A DNA stretch of 64,000 nucleotides from Portulaca oleracea. Lineage: Eukaryota > Streptophyta > Magnoliopsida > Caryophyllales > Portulacaceae. The notes beneath the pieces are model-generated. The model was not told where the DNA came from. It was given only the letters and a program-made list of their open reading frames with translations, and searched no databases. Below, piece by piece: positions 1-10,532 of this stretch; the first letter of the stretch is position 1; every line of letters starts with the position of its first letter. The stretch covers positions 14,712,537 to 14,776,536 of the forward strand of contig CM055884.1 of NCBI GenBank assembly GCA_029582165.1, read 5' to 3'. Position numbers and translations under genes: made by a program.

Positions 1-476
1 GCTTAATAAATCTGAAAATGGTTATGGTTGGTTGGGAAAGAAAATTTGTTTTGAAAGGTTTAGACTCATTCACTTCTTCCTCAAAAATAAATTGAAATGG
101 ATTTTTAAATTGTTTTAATGGTTAGGGGTAGACATTATTGAGTCCTCATCATGTTTTAAACGTTTTGTTTTCAGGTGAAGAATTCTATAATTGGAATTGG
201 AACTAGCAGTGAGGACGTCGAAGCTAGTCTTGAGAATAAGTTTAGTTTATGTTTAGAATTGTGTTCAGAATGTTAGTTTATGTTGTTCTAGAATTTGAAA
301 GTTTATTTGTTTATGAAATGGAAGTAAAAATGATTAGTTGGTTTTTCCCTTCTTGCCTTGTATTCCTTCGAGGATACGGCAGGAATGCCCAATTAAATAA
401 GAAAAAAAATAAGTCTTCTGTTATTACCGTTAGTCAATGTTTGACTTTTTCATAATTGAAGTTCCAGGGCGTTACA
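1..476 (+). mobile_element. Possible 3' end of a Gypsy LTR (fragment)
   Basis: The stretch runs in from the window edge and ends at 467-476 with gggcgttaca, an end common in Tekay/Del-type plant Gypsy LTRs. It also holds a 'gtgaggacgtcgaag' stretch near 210 of the kind seen in such LTRs. No primer-binding site follows, so it would be a 3' LTR, a solo LTR or a truncated copy. No partner LTR is visible. This is a resemblance only; no coding region is supported. Confidence 0.4.
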
Positions 477-1196
477 CTGTCTCTCTCCATTTTCTTTCGA
501 GCAAGTGACTTTCATTTTCTATAGAGATTCATTTTCTTCTTTGTCCATCTATATAAATGTTTCTACACATGAAAGACTTATATTTCATTTGCTAATCAAC
601 TACATCAAAGTTATTCCTCTTGGGCAGAAAATTTGCAGGACTCTTTGTTATGCTAGTCATATTAATAAATCTTATTCTTATCTTTTGAAATTAACATTTA
701 CCTATATACTTATATTTATATATATAAAACGATATAAATTTTGATTTAAAATACTTGATAATCATCTTGAATTTCACTTAGATTATTTGAAAAATTGAAT
801 ATAAATATTTTTAAATTAATACTAATATATATTTCATTATTTTGGGGTTATTATGATTTATGATTTATATAAAACATAATTATTTATTTATATTTTTCAT
901 AAATATAAAACTATGTAAAAAAGTGCATTCTCTACTATGATTGATAAAATTAGTTTATTATTTATATTAATTGACCTAACTAATAAGTGTTACCTCTTAT
1001 AGTTGATAATCATACATAATTACTAGAAAAATATCATTAAAAGTTACAAAAATGTGAACTATAGACAATTTGAAATAATCATATTGATTCAAGGCACACA
1101 TCATTGTCCATGTATGTATATACAAAGAATTACAATGATGAGTTGTCTTGTGCTTTGAAATAATAAATTGAGTGATGTTATATATTGTATTTTATA
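477..1196. other. AT-rich DNA without a recognisable gene
   Basis: Strongly AT-rich sequence with only short, biased open frames and no domain I recognise. It ends at the target-site duplication of the MULE that starts at 1206. Confidence 0.6.
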
Positions 1197-1476
1197 TTTC
1201 AAAAATGGAAATTGAAATCTAATAAACCAACCTTTGGGGGTCCTTTGAAAAAATGAACCAACCTTGAACATTAATTTACAACGAATCAACCTTGTCATGT
1301 TGATTTTTCCAGCGAACCCCCACCGAGTCTGACTCATCGGAGATGTGACGTGGTGGCGGTGTTTGCTTATGTGGAGGGTGTTTTGGCAAAAAAAAAAGAA
1401 AAAAAATTGGACAATTTTTTTTTGATGAGTTAGATTAAATAATGTTTTTTTAAAAAAAATCTACCTAAACCCCCCT

Positions 1477-1491
<15 letters not shown>

Positions 1492-1514
<23 letters not shown>
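1492..1514. repeat. (CT)n microsatellite in MULE arm
   Basis: An uninterrupted CT dinucleotide run in the left arm of the MULE. The right arm has the matching, shorter GA-rich run near 2500-2522. Confidence 0.9.
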
Positions 1515-1519
<5 letters not shown>

Positions 1520-2527
1520 CCTTTGTCTCTCTTCCTCCCGCTTATTTTCTTCTTCTTCTTCTTTGCTGATATCCCCAACCCACAACAACACCACACCACC
1601 CCACCTCAACTTCCTCCTCCTCCCTCTCCTTCCCCATTCTTCTTCCCTCCTTCCACCTCCTCCCTCCTCCCTTTCATTTTCCGACCACCACACCTACATC
1701 TGCCGGCCTCCCCGCTGCCCAGTACGCCACCAAAACCCGTCCCACAAACCCCTTTTTGTGCTCTGTTTTACTCAGTAAAGTGTGCCGACCAACGCCTATG
1801 GGATTGCATTTGTCATCGCCTATTCATGACCATCGCTTCAACCCCACTTCTTTTCACTTGGTTTTGAGTAACCACTTGTGTACATTCATGGGATCTTCTA
1901 GCTTAAAAAAGTTCAGCCTCAGTTAGAGACCAAAACAATGAGTATGTGGCGTTGGACACTCAAGTTATATTTGCAGGTATGCTGGATCACTATGACATTG
2001 CAATCAACCTCTCACTACTTGCTTTCATGTACAACAAAACTGAAAGGTTATTTTGTCAGACATAGAAGTTTTGAAGTTCCTGACTGCATGTGATTAGCTA
2101 AAATTATTGATGCAATTTTAGTGTTATCATAAGCTCCATGGAAACACATCATTATTAATAGTACAAAATTTGACAACTACATTTTGCACCGACTCCCTTG
2201 GCTTAAATACTTTTTGGCCTTCGCATATCCATACTTAGGTCTCAAGCAAAGTCACCATAAGGGCTTGTGGGAGAAAACAGAGCACAAAAAGGGGTTTGTG
2301 AGACGGGCTTTGGTGGCGTACTGGGCAGCGGGGAGGCTAGTGGACGGAGGTGTGGTGGTCGAAAAATGAAAGGGAGGAGGGAGGAGGTGGAAGGAGGGAA
2401 GAAGAATGGGGAAGGAGAGGGAGGAGGAGGAAGTTGAGGTGGGATGGTGTGGTGTTGCTGTGGGTCGGGGATATCAGCAAAGAAGAAGAAGAAGAAAATA
2501 AGAGGGAGGAAGAGAGAGAAAGGGGGA

Positions 2528-3272
2528 CGCAAATTATGATATAACACCGAGTGTACCGTGCTAGGAGTGTGCTGCATGATAATTTTCCAACTTGGATATT
2601 TTCCAAATTTGAATGCATATTTTCCTTTACACAATACAGTTTTCCCCACCTTGGATGCAAAATTATAATAATTTCCCAACTTGGATATTTTTCTAACTTG
2701 GAGGCATATTTTCCCTAATGATGCATATTTTCCCACATTGGATGCATATTTTCCCTTACACAATGCACAGTTGGTGATAAATTTTCTATCATGTAATGCA
2801 TGTTTTCCAAACTTAGGTGCAGTATTCAAGCACTACAATATATATTTATTGCAACATCATATATTTTCCCTTACACAATGCACAGTTGGATGCAGAATTA
2901 TCATGATATGAGTGTATCATGATAATTTCCCAACTTGGATATTTTTCCAACTTGGATGCATATTTTCTCTTACACAATACAATTTTTCTCACTTTGGAGG
3001 CAGAATTATTATGACATGAGTGTATCATGATAATTTTCCAACTTGGATATTTTCCCAACTTGGATGCATATGTTCCCTTACGCAATGCAGTTTTTCCCAC
3101 ATTGGATGCAGAATTATCATGATATGGGTGTATCATGATAATTTCCCAACTTGGATATTTTCCCAGCTTGGATGCATATTTTCCCTTACGCAATGCAGTT
3201 TTTCCCACGTTAAATGCATATTTTTAACGAGTGTACCGTGCCATGTACACTCGGTCCTTCCGTATAATTGCT
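2528..3272. mobile_element. Nested non-autonomous DNA element inside the MULE arm
   Basis: This 745-bp block interrupts the right arm of the outer MULE. Removing it restores the GA-rich/G-rich run that mirrors the left arm. The decamer gaaaggggga stands on both sides (2518-2527 and 3273-3282), consistent with a 9-10 bp target duplication. Near the ends are inverted copies of accgagtgtac (about 2546 and about 3246), with weaker similarity out to the termini. It has no coding capacity, and most of it is a 108-bp tandem array. It is probably Mutator-like. The flanking duplication lies in purine-rich DNA, so chance identity of part of it cannot be excluded. Confidence 0.65.
2892..3215. repeat. 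108-bp tandem repeat, three copies
   Basis: Units start with gcagaatta at 2892, 3000 and 3108, exactly 108 bp apart. Diverged partial copies extend left to about 2560. Each unit holds an inverted atcatgata...tatcatgat pair and two cccaacttggatattttc-like stretches. The array forms the body of the nested element at 2528-3272. Confidence 0.85.
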
Positions 3273-3554
3273 GAAAGGGGGAGGGGGGTTTAGGTTGATT
3301 TTTAAAAAAAGAAAAAGTTGAATTATTTAATCCAACTCAGCAAAATTGGACAATTTTTTTTTGGTCAAAACACCCTCCACATAAGCAAGCACCGCCGCCA
3401 CGTCACATCTCCGACGAGTCAGACTCGGTGGCGGGTCGCTGGAAAAATCAACATGACAAGGTTGGTTCGTTGTAAATTAATGTTCAAGGTTGGTTCCTTT
3501 TTTCAATGGACCCCTAAAGGTTGGTTTATTAGATTCCAATCTCCCTTTCAAAAA

Positions 3555-3861
3555 ACGTTTAAATAAGAATAACGGAACAGGTTGATTCGGCGGTATCATT
3601 TGTAGTCATTGGCGCAACCTACTCATCCCTAATTTATTATAATTGATAATTAATACTTACTATTATAAAAATAATGCCCAACTCTGAAGAAAAACGAATT
3701 TGATGAAGGATAATATACATAAAAAGTGTCTAAGACAAGACTTATATCGTCAAATTCCCATTAATTAAAATCGTGAAAACGACGTTTCTATCTTATTGGT
3801 TGGTCACGACCTCTCTATTTTCTCTCTCTTTCTTTCTCTATCATCCTCATCCTCTAATAAG
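3555..3861. other. Intergenic, nothing recognised
   Basis: AT-rich sequence between two DNA-transposon insertions. I see no gene, RNA or repeat that I can name. Confidence 0.5.
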
Positions 3862-4314
3862 TCGGGGTGTCCAATAAAAACCGAAACCAAAAATCAAACC
3901 GTAAAACCGCATAAACCAAACCGGTAAAAGCGGTTAACCATTTAAATTTTTCGAAAATTGTGCTTTAGGTTAACCAAACCGGTTTAAGTAGTTTAAGTTT
4001 CGGTTTTGCATTTTTGTGAAGTGGTTAACCGACTTTGATTAATTGAGTTGCAAAATTTGAAATTTCAAAGCAAAATGTTAATTATTCTTCCTTATTTATT
4101 ACTTTAAATTTCTAGGAACCAATGGTTAACCTCGGTTAACTATAATACGAACCCAAAAAGCGGTTAACCATATTATCAATGCGGTTAATCACCAACCGGT
4201 TAACCGCATAAAACAGTTTAGGTTTATATCTATTGTAAAATATGTAAACCGCAAATGTTGTTAACCGCATATATGGTTAACCGAAATTGCGATTAACGGT
4301 TTTGGACACCTCTA
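3862..4314. mobile_element. hAT-type MITE (453 bp)
   Basis: The ends are inverted (left tcggggtgtcca, right end read in reverse tagaggtgtcca), the form common in plant hAT miniature elements. The flanking octamers ctaataag (3854-3861) and ctaataac (4315-4322) match at 7 of 8 positions, fitting an 8-bp hAT duplication with one later change. The interior is packed with copies of ggttaacc-like palindromic words and has no open frame of note. Confidence 0.7.
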
Positions 4315-4771
4315 CTAATAACAACCCCTTCCTCCCATTTCTCCCTTGCCATTGGAGGCCAAAATGGTGGCACTCACTTAGTACAAAATCCAAGTAATTT
4401 GCTAATGTCACTAGATTTTTGTTCAGCCTACCAACATGTTGTGGCTCAGTTCACGGGTTCTTTCCCCTCTCGCAATACCACTACTTCTTAAGTCAAGTGT
4501 TGAGCTCCTAACCTAAGTTGTAAAACTCCTTGTAGGATTGACATAGCTTCAATTGTTTCTCCATTTTCCCTCTCTTCCTCTTGCCTCTTCCAACAAATTA
4601 TTAGATGATCCTGGTGTTTGTATTTCAGGCATTTACATTTTTTTCCCGATAATTTGGGTAGTTACATTTCAGGCAGTTACATTTACAACCAAGTTAGCAA
4701 CAATGACCAAGTCGACATTAATTCAGTTTAAGTTATTTCTTACGAGAGTAGTTGAAAAATTCTAAGGTAGT
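4315..4771. other. Intergenic, nothing recognised
   Basis: CT-rich then AT-rich DNA. Short open frames here (for example near 4553-4765) have no recognisable domain and no coding-like composition. Confidence 0.45.
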
Positions 4772-4780
4772 TAATTTTTT

Positions 4781-5970
4781 GGGAAATTCTAAATGGTAGG
4801 CACCAACTATACTTATTCCAAGTTGTCAACCACTTTTTGAAATATTCCAAATGGTAGGCTTAATAACAAAACTATTCCAAATTGTAGGTTGATGCCCACC
4901 AGCTGCTATGAATTAAAAAGAAAAAAGAAACCGTCGTGTTTTTGTGTTCTATTTGATCGAAACTCTCAGGCCTCGCTTGCAGTGTCCTCCTCCCTAGAAC
5001 TCCACATCGAAACAGACAAGACTCGACACTCAAATTCTAGGTGTCGGTGGTGGCCTTCCCTCATCTGATTATTGGCGTTCGTCATCGCACGCCGGCCAAT
5101 TTTGAAGAAAAAAAGGGAACCTCAGTGGAAGATTTGAAGGATCTGCAGCAGGAGACAACTTTTCGAATCAATTCCTGCACTTTTAAATAAGAAAGCTCGC
5201 TAAATTCCCGCGACCTTAGATAAAAAATTTCAATTTGGTCTTCATATTTTGTTGTTGATCCAAACCACATCTGGGTTTCCCTTTCTTCTTTTTTTTTTCC
5301 TTTTGGGGTTAAGGTGTTCTCTGTCTATAGTTGAATGCCGTAAAAGTCAAATCATTGAAGATGAAGCAAAAAAATATACACAACACCAACAAATTATTCC
5401 CTCTGTTTTTTATTTTGGGTTAGTGTTAAACAAGCATGGTGACTTCTACTTTGAAATTGGGGGGTCTCTGTTTCTGGGTCGAATGGGGCAAATTTGATGT
5501 ACAATCCTTCTCAACAACTGCCGTTGTATCTTCAATTACATGATCCCAAACTGAGAGAATTTGCAGGTTTGGGTGGACAATTTTTGGGACAATAGAGCCT
5601 AATCCCACCAAACCCTAGATCCCCTGCAAATTTATCTATTTAGGTATATACCCTGTTTCGATTTTGTCCAACTTTATATGTTCAGGTTGAAAGGTTGAAT
5701 TTTGAGATCATGGTTGCTAGTTTTTTTGGCTAATTTTTGTGGGTGTTTGATTGCGTCTAGGCACAAGCATCATTCTGTCCAAGCAAAGCAATGAGATGGC
5801 GGGAGAAAACACAACTTTTTCTTTTTAATTAAAGAATTTCTAACGATTGTTTGGGCATAAACCTACGGTTTGGAATAGTTTTGTCATTAAGCCTACCATT
5901 TGGAATATTTCAAAAAGGGATTCACAACTTGGAATAAGTAATAGTTTGTGCCTACCATTTGGATTTTCCC
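4781..5970. mobile_element. Mutator-like element (1.19 kb) with unidentified cargo
   Basis: About 120 bp at the left end (4781-4900) match the reverse complement of about 5845-5970, including 'ccaaatggtaggctta' and 'acttattccaagttgt'. The outermost bases are gggaaa and tttccc. The 9-bp sequence taatttttt flanks both sides (4772-4780 and 5971-5979), as expected for a Mutator-like insertion. The interior (about 4905-5840) is less AT-rich than its surroundings and contains a 62-residue open frame at 5082-5270 on the minus strand (residues include DQIEIFYLRSREF). I do not recognise it. The interior could be a captured host gene fragment. No transposase is present. Confidence 0.8.
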
Positions 5971-5979
5971 TAATTTTTT

Positions 5980-6236
5980 TCTTACGGCAGTTTATCAATA
6001 TGAACCGTTGATCTATCATGCATAAATCTGGACCATTAAAATATTTTATTTAAAAAAATATTGCAATTATTCTTTCCATACTTATTTTTGATTGAATTTC
6101 CATATTAAATTAACTGAAAATAAAAATATATTTTGTAATTTGAAAATATATCATATAGTTTTTCTGATGTTTCGTCATCAATCTCGTGTTAATTGTGTAT
6201 GCCATTGACAAAGCACACATAGCAGCGTAGCACCTA
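5980..6236. other. Intergenic AT-rich DNA
   Basis: No feature is supported between the MULE and the presumed Copia LTR. Confidence 0.45.
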
Positions 6237-6640
6237 TTGTGTGTGGAGACCAAGTGGGAAATAAAGGGAAAGAAGGAAAACATGTCATCCAAGGCCCATA
6301 AAGCACGACATCCAAGGCCTATATTTATTTTTTTTTACAAATGTTTCCTTTTTACAGATGTTTCCTTTCTGCAGCAGCTTTCCTTATTATTATAACCTAG
6401 TTTCTTTTGTACCACTAATACATATAGGGGTCAAATCTTCCCCCTAATCATCAAGTGAGATAGAGAGAAACACAACATGTGTAATTGTAATCCTCCTATT
6501 ACTAGTGCATCGATTCCGTGGTTTTTTTTTCCCGCTTTAGATTTTTTCCATGTTAAACCTCTAGTGTCAATTTATGATTTCTTTTCCACTATTATTTCCT
6601 ATTATTTGTGGTTGTTTGAGTGCTCTTCGATCCTAAAAAC
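6237..6640 (+). mobile_element. Presumed 5' LTR of a Ty1/Copia element (bounds approximate)
   Basis: The stretch precedes a clear initiator-Met primer-binding site and a Copia gag. A candidate start is tgtgtgtggagaccaag near 6237, and the end lies just before 6641. No second LTR copy is present in the window, so neither boundary can be proven. Confidence 0.4.
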
Positions 6641-6653
6641 TGGTATAAGAGCC
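6641..6653 (+). other. Primer-binding site (tRNA-iMet type), Copia
   Basis: tggtataagagcc differs by one base from the usual tggtatcagagcc complement of initiator methionine tRNA. It sits directly upstream of gag. Confidence 0.7.
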
Positions 6654-6692
6654 TGCAGGTTGCTGAAACAGAACTCGTTTTCAAACAATGTT

Positions 6693-7400
6693 AGGAGATA
6701 AGTATGAAATTGAGAAATTTGACGGATTTGACTTCAATTCACCTATTGGAGGTTGCAGGTTGTGGATCTGCTGTATTCGAAGTCGCCGCATGTTTCGCTG
6801 TTAGAGAAGAAGCCAGACTCCATGGAGCAAGCCGCGTACGATTTGCTCGATCGACAGGCGATGTCCCTAATTAGGATGTCGTTGACTTGGAACGTTAGGT
6901 TTAATGTTATAGAGAAAAAGACAAGGAAGGAATTGTTGAAGGCACTCGAGGAGATGTATGAGAAGCCAAGTGTAACAAATCATATTATCAAACTTGCTTC
7001 AGTAAAAATGACTTTTGCTGAGAATGTTAAAGCTTCCATATTGTTGTCTTCTATGCTTGATTCTTGAGAAACTCTTGTAACTACTGTTAGTAGTGCTAAG
7101 AGTACTGACGAGATGAAGTTTGATGAGGTCAAGTCTGTACTGCCTAATGAGAGCCTTCGTAGAAAGAATTCTGGTGGGGAATCTTTGTGAAGTGCCTTAA
7201 GTGTCAAGGGTAGGAAGAACAATAGGAATTTTAATAATTCAAGGGGGCGGTCGAAGTCCAGGGGTAAAGGCAAGCCTAAGAACATAAGTGAAGTTGTGTG
7301 TTATGGTTGTGGAGATAAAGGTCACTTTAAGAGGGATTGCCTTAAACCTAAGAGAGGGAAGGGTAATGATGACCGTGACTCTATCAACTCTGCTGAAGAC
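6693..7400 (+). pseudogene. Copia gag, frameshifted, with CCHC zinc knuckle
   Basis: The reading starts at 6693 (MLGDKYEIEKFDGF, typical of Copia gag) and shifts frame near 6755. The gag body then reads through about 6753-7067 (DLLDRQAMSLIRMSL, LLKALEEMYEKPS) to a stop at 7065-7067. After further breaks a CCHC zinc knuckle is readable at about 7300-7335: CYGCGDKGHFKRDC, spacing C-x2-C-x4-H-x4-C. Gag would form the particle and bind element RNA. At least two frameshifts or stops separate these parts, so the gene is dead. Confidence 0.8.
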
Positions 7401-7403
7401 CAT

Positions 7404-8240
7404 TGTTAAGCACTAATCTTGAGTGTATCTAGCCCTGAGGATTCTTGGATAGTTGATACTAGTGCATCTTTTCATGTTTCTTCAAACAGGGAGTTATTTC
7501 ATAATTTCAAGAGTGGAAATTTTGGCAGGGTTTACCTTGCTCACAATAAATATTATGAGATAACAGGTAGAGGAGACGTGAATATTAAGAATGCAAATGG
7601 TGGTCTTTGGAAGCTGGAAGATGTCATATATATTCCTAGTATTAAGAGGAATTTGATTTCAGTTAATCAACTGATGAGATGGGCTATTCTACAGGGTTCG
7701 GGAATGGAAGATGGAAGATTATGAAAGGTGCTATGATAGTGGCAAAGGGATTGAGATCCGGTACTTTGTACTCCACAAGGGATAGCACTAATGTGAATTC
7801 TAATGTCAATGTTGCTTGTTGTTCTAGTTTATGGCATTGCAGGCTTGGTCACATAAGTGAGAATGACATAAAGTTTCTAGCTTCAAAGGGCATTTTGGAG
7901 AATTTGAAACTGTAGACATGGAGCTCTATGAGAGTTGTGTCATCAGTAAGCAGAAGAGGGTCAGTTTCACCAAAACTGGCAGGGAACCAAAACCAGAGAA
8001 GTTGGAATTAGTGCATTCAGATGTGTGGGGGCCTGCGCTAGTCAACTCCATGAGTGGTGCTCAATATTATGTCATCTTTATTGATGATCACAGTCAGAAG
8101 GTATGTGTTTATTTTTTGAAGAATAAATCTAATGTGTTTAGTGTTTTCTTGAAGTGGAAAGAACAAGTTGAGACACAGACCAGTTGAAGGGGAAGTTTTT
8201 AAGGACGAACAATGGAGGAGAGTATGTGGAGCGTGGCGCG
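7404..8240 (+). pseudogene. Copia protease and integrase N-terminal part, truncated
   Basis: Three pieces in the usual Copia order: a protease (7419-7724) whose active site reads DTSAS where Copia elements normally have D-S/T-G-A-S; the gag-pre-integrase HHCC-type region (LWHCRLGHISENDI, about 7830-7870); and the integrase core (7918-8187), with ELVHSDVWGP carrying the first catalytic Asp, then FIDDHSQK. A final readable piece near 8190-8230 ends in NNGGEY where NGGEY is normally preceded by the second catalytic Asp, here Asn. Sequence then passes into unrelated DNA at about 8240; reverse transcriptase, RNase H and the 3' LTR are missing. Several stops and frameshifts are present. Confidence 0.85.
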
Positions 8241-8532
8241 GTGACAGTATTGACGAAATAGCTTGAGTTGGAACTTTGATGCAACAATCGAACCAAAACT
8301 TGAACAATAAAGAAAGGATATGACCTTGAGCTAGGTAATCCAACACTCTAGGCCTCATAATCAATAGAATAGAGAGAGAATGAAGCAACTCTTCAAACAC
8401 TCATGCTTGAATCATCACAATAAAAACCAAGAACTTGAATAGGGATCATCCACCAATGATCAATAAAGGAGGTATCCAATGTCGTACCATGAATACCGGG
8501 CCCGTGTAGGTTGGCCCGTGTAGGACCAGTTG
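8241..8532 (-). other. Junction zone: unknown DNA plus a fragment of an Athila-like 3' region
   Basis: 8241-8479 is not recognised. About 8480-8515 (accatgaataccgggcccg) matches the 3' non-coding region of element C (about 58164-58190) and, inverted, B (about 44070). It abuts gag directly, so element D seems to have lost pol, ORF3 and most of its 3' region in one internal deletion. Confidence 0.5.
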
Positions 8533-10393
8533 TCAAATGCTTCTTGAAGGACGGGACTTCAGAAATGGCATCAAGAAATGGAATGTTCACTTGAAGCTTC
8601 TTGAGCATCTCAATGAGTTTTAAAAACTTTGCATCGGATTTTGGCTTTGCTAACCACTCGGGAAAAGGGACCGGCGGTAGCTTTGGCTTCTCAATAGTTT
8701 TGATTAGCTCTTCTTCCACCATCTTTCCTTTCCCTTTCCTTAACTTCTCCATCTGCTCTTTTTCTTTACTAGATTCTCACAATTCATCCTCATGTACTCC
8801 CTCAACTTCCTCACCCAAGACTAACTCACTTTCCCGCTTCTCCATCAAATCTTCCTCCTCCGAGATATCCACCACATCACCTTCTTTGTCACCCAAGACT
8901 CCCTCTCCCACCATCCTAGGGCCATCAATCTCCTTGCCACTCTTCAATGTAATAGCATTAAGTTGTCTCTTCGGGTTAGGTTGGGGTTGGCTAGGCAAAG
9001 ATTGGATAGGTTAAGATTGTTGTGCCAATTGAGCTAATAGTAACTCGAGGTCCTTAATGCGAGTTTGGTCTTTTTCTCGATCTAAGGCCATCTTTTCTTG
9101 AGATAAGGCTATCTTTTCTTGAGATAAGGCCAACTTTTGAAGGGTTTGGTCAAGGGTTTCTTGTTGTGGTGGTTTGGGTGCTTGGGAAGATTGACCTTGG
9201 TGAGGATTTTGGTGGTGATTTTGGTGGTATTTGCGGCGATTTTGATTTAGGAAACCGGGGGGTGGGTTTTTGTTTAGTGGAGCTTGTTGGTTGTAGGCAT
9301 AATTCCCACGAGGACGAATGGGGGTTTGATTGGTATAGGAGAGGTTATTGTTGGGATAAATGGCTTGGACTTGCTCGGTTTGATACTCTTCACATCTCTT
9401 TAAAGAATGTGGCCCTCCACAAAAATCACATACAAGAACTCGGGCATCCGGAATAAGTATAGGTACTTCTTGAGCTGCCTTTACTTACCTCGTGGTTTCC
9501 TCCAAAGCTGCCTTTTGTTGCATCTCAAGAACGACATTCATGAGAAATTTAATAGTAGGATTGCTTTCTAGAGGAGGACTATCTCTTGGACCACGGCCGC
9601 CTCCCCACTGAGGAGAGTTTTGAGATAGCTCGTGAAGAAATACGTTTGCTTCCTGCGCCGTCTTCTTGAGGAACATGCCCCCAGAGGTATGATCGATGGA
9701 TTCTCGCAAAGAGCTACTTAGTCCGGAATAAAAGTGATGCAATAATAACCAATCCTCAAGATTATGGTGTAGACACCTCTGTTAGAGACCTTTGAATCTC
9801 CCCCAAGCTTCGAATAACGACTCATCGGACTCTTGCTTGAAGCTCATGATGGCTTGCCTCAACCGACACGCCTCATTATTGGGGAAAAACCTTTGAAGAA
9901 AGTCGCGGCTAAGGGCATCCCATGTTGAATAAGTTCCGGGCGGAAACGTGTTGAGCCATAATAGTGCTTTCCCTTTCAAAGTAAGAGGGAAAAACTTCAG
10001 TTTCATGTATTCGGCGGAAACTCCATTCATTTGTATGAAGCCGATGCGTTGTTCGAACCTGTTGATATGGTCAATAGGATTTTCATGCTCTCCTCCATGG
10101 TACGGGATGCTCTCAAATATCTCCAACAAATATGGCTTGAACTCGAACGATGCGTTCGGTGGCAATTCTGGTAATATGATGGGATCGCCTCCCGTACCCG
10201 ACGATGGTAAGGAATATGATGCTAAGGTACGGGGTGGAACTTACTCTCCTTCAGCCATTGGAATTTCGATCGTCTCTCGCTCCATTTGTTGTCTTCTTCG
10301 TCTCGAGCCGGCGTTAGCTTGACGAATAATGCTCTCCGGATTTGGGTTCGGTGGAGTTATAGGTGTTTGGCCTCGTCGAGAGCGAGTCCGCAT
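8533..10393 (-). pseudogene. Athila-like gag (element D), degenerate
   Basis: The reading begins at 10393 on the minus strand (MRTRSRRGQTP) and can be followed with interruptions to about 8533. The capsid-like Retrotrans_gag region is in 9782-10165 (residues include FEQRIGFIQ, LKFFPLTLKGKALLWL, FLQRFFPNNE). It continues at 9485-9742 (HHFYSGLSSSLRESIDH). A cysteine/histidine cluster follows at about 9400-9455 (CDFCGGPHSLKRCEEY), then a Q/N/P-rich linker and an acidic region at 8777-8998. It ends at 8393-8752 in KLPPVPFPEWLAKPKSDAKF and the ...PSFKKHL block. At least five in-frame stops interrupt it. It is closely similar to gag of element B (34750-36577). Protease and pol do not follow. Confidence 0.85.
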
Positions 10394-10509
10394 GCACAAA
10401 AGGAACAAACAGAAGAATCAAATTTCCAGTAACCAAGGATAACAAAATCTCTAGCAGTGAAATGATCTTAAACAACCTAAAGACAAAGAGCTAAGCTAGG
10501 TGCGCTTGC

Positions 10510-10527
10510 TCCCCGGCAATGGTGCCA
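10510..10527 (-). other. Primer-binding site (tRNA-Asp type), element D
   Basis: On the minus strand this reads TGGCACCATTGCCGGGGA, two bases from the tRNA-Asp complement TGGCGCCGTTGCCGGGGA used by Athila-type elements. It lies between the LTR and gag. Confidence 0.8.
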
Positions 10528-10532
10528 TTTGT

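Larger units (their letters stand above)
1206..3545. mobile_element. Mutator-like fold-back element (2.34 kb, long TIRs)
   Basis: The two ends are inverted copies: about 290 bp from 1206 match the reverse complement of about 3275-3545, including the block 'aatctaataaaccaacc'. The element is flanked by an identical 9-bp duplication, tttcaaaaa, at 1197-1205 and 3546-3554, the size expected for Mutator-like transposons. The inverted match continues inward: about 1490-1773 pairs with about 2275-2527, giving arms of roughly 560 bp around a loop near 1774-2274. The right arm is interrupted by a nested insertion at 2528-3272. No transposase is visible, so it is non-autonomous. The arms can be read as a proline-rich open frame (for example 1523-1867 on +), but this is low-complexity CT/CCT-rich DNA and I do not call it a gene. 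A captured host fragment (Pack-MULE) is possible. Confidence 0.85.

Noticed and set aside
1430..1693. Open frame rich in E, R and G on the minus strand
   Set aside because: It is the antisense reading of CT/CCT-rich low-complexity DNA in the MULE arm, mirrored at 2350-2544; no coding evidence.
1523..1867. Proline-rich protein-like frame in the MULE arm
   Set aside because: Produced by simple CCT/CTT repeats; present in inverted copy at 2242-2540. It may be a relic of captured sequence but cannot be supported as a gene.
2242..2829. 195-codon minus-strand frame with GKYAS-like repeats
   Set aside because: It spans MULE arm and the tandem-repeat insertion; the repeating residues only mirror the DNA repeat.
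3862..4314. Replication origin or binding-site cluster because of many ggttaacc words
   Set aside because: The inverted ends and 8-bp duplication explain it as a hAT MITE.
5980..6236. Possible further part of the Copia LTR
   Set aside because: No second LTR copy to define the boundary; composition is plain AT-rich DNA.
8601..9014. Serine-rich 137-codon frame on the plus strand
   Set aside because: It is the antisense shadow of the acidic/proline-rich gag of element D; the same shadow appears opposite B gag at 36067-36468.
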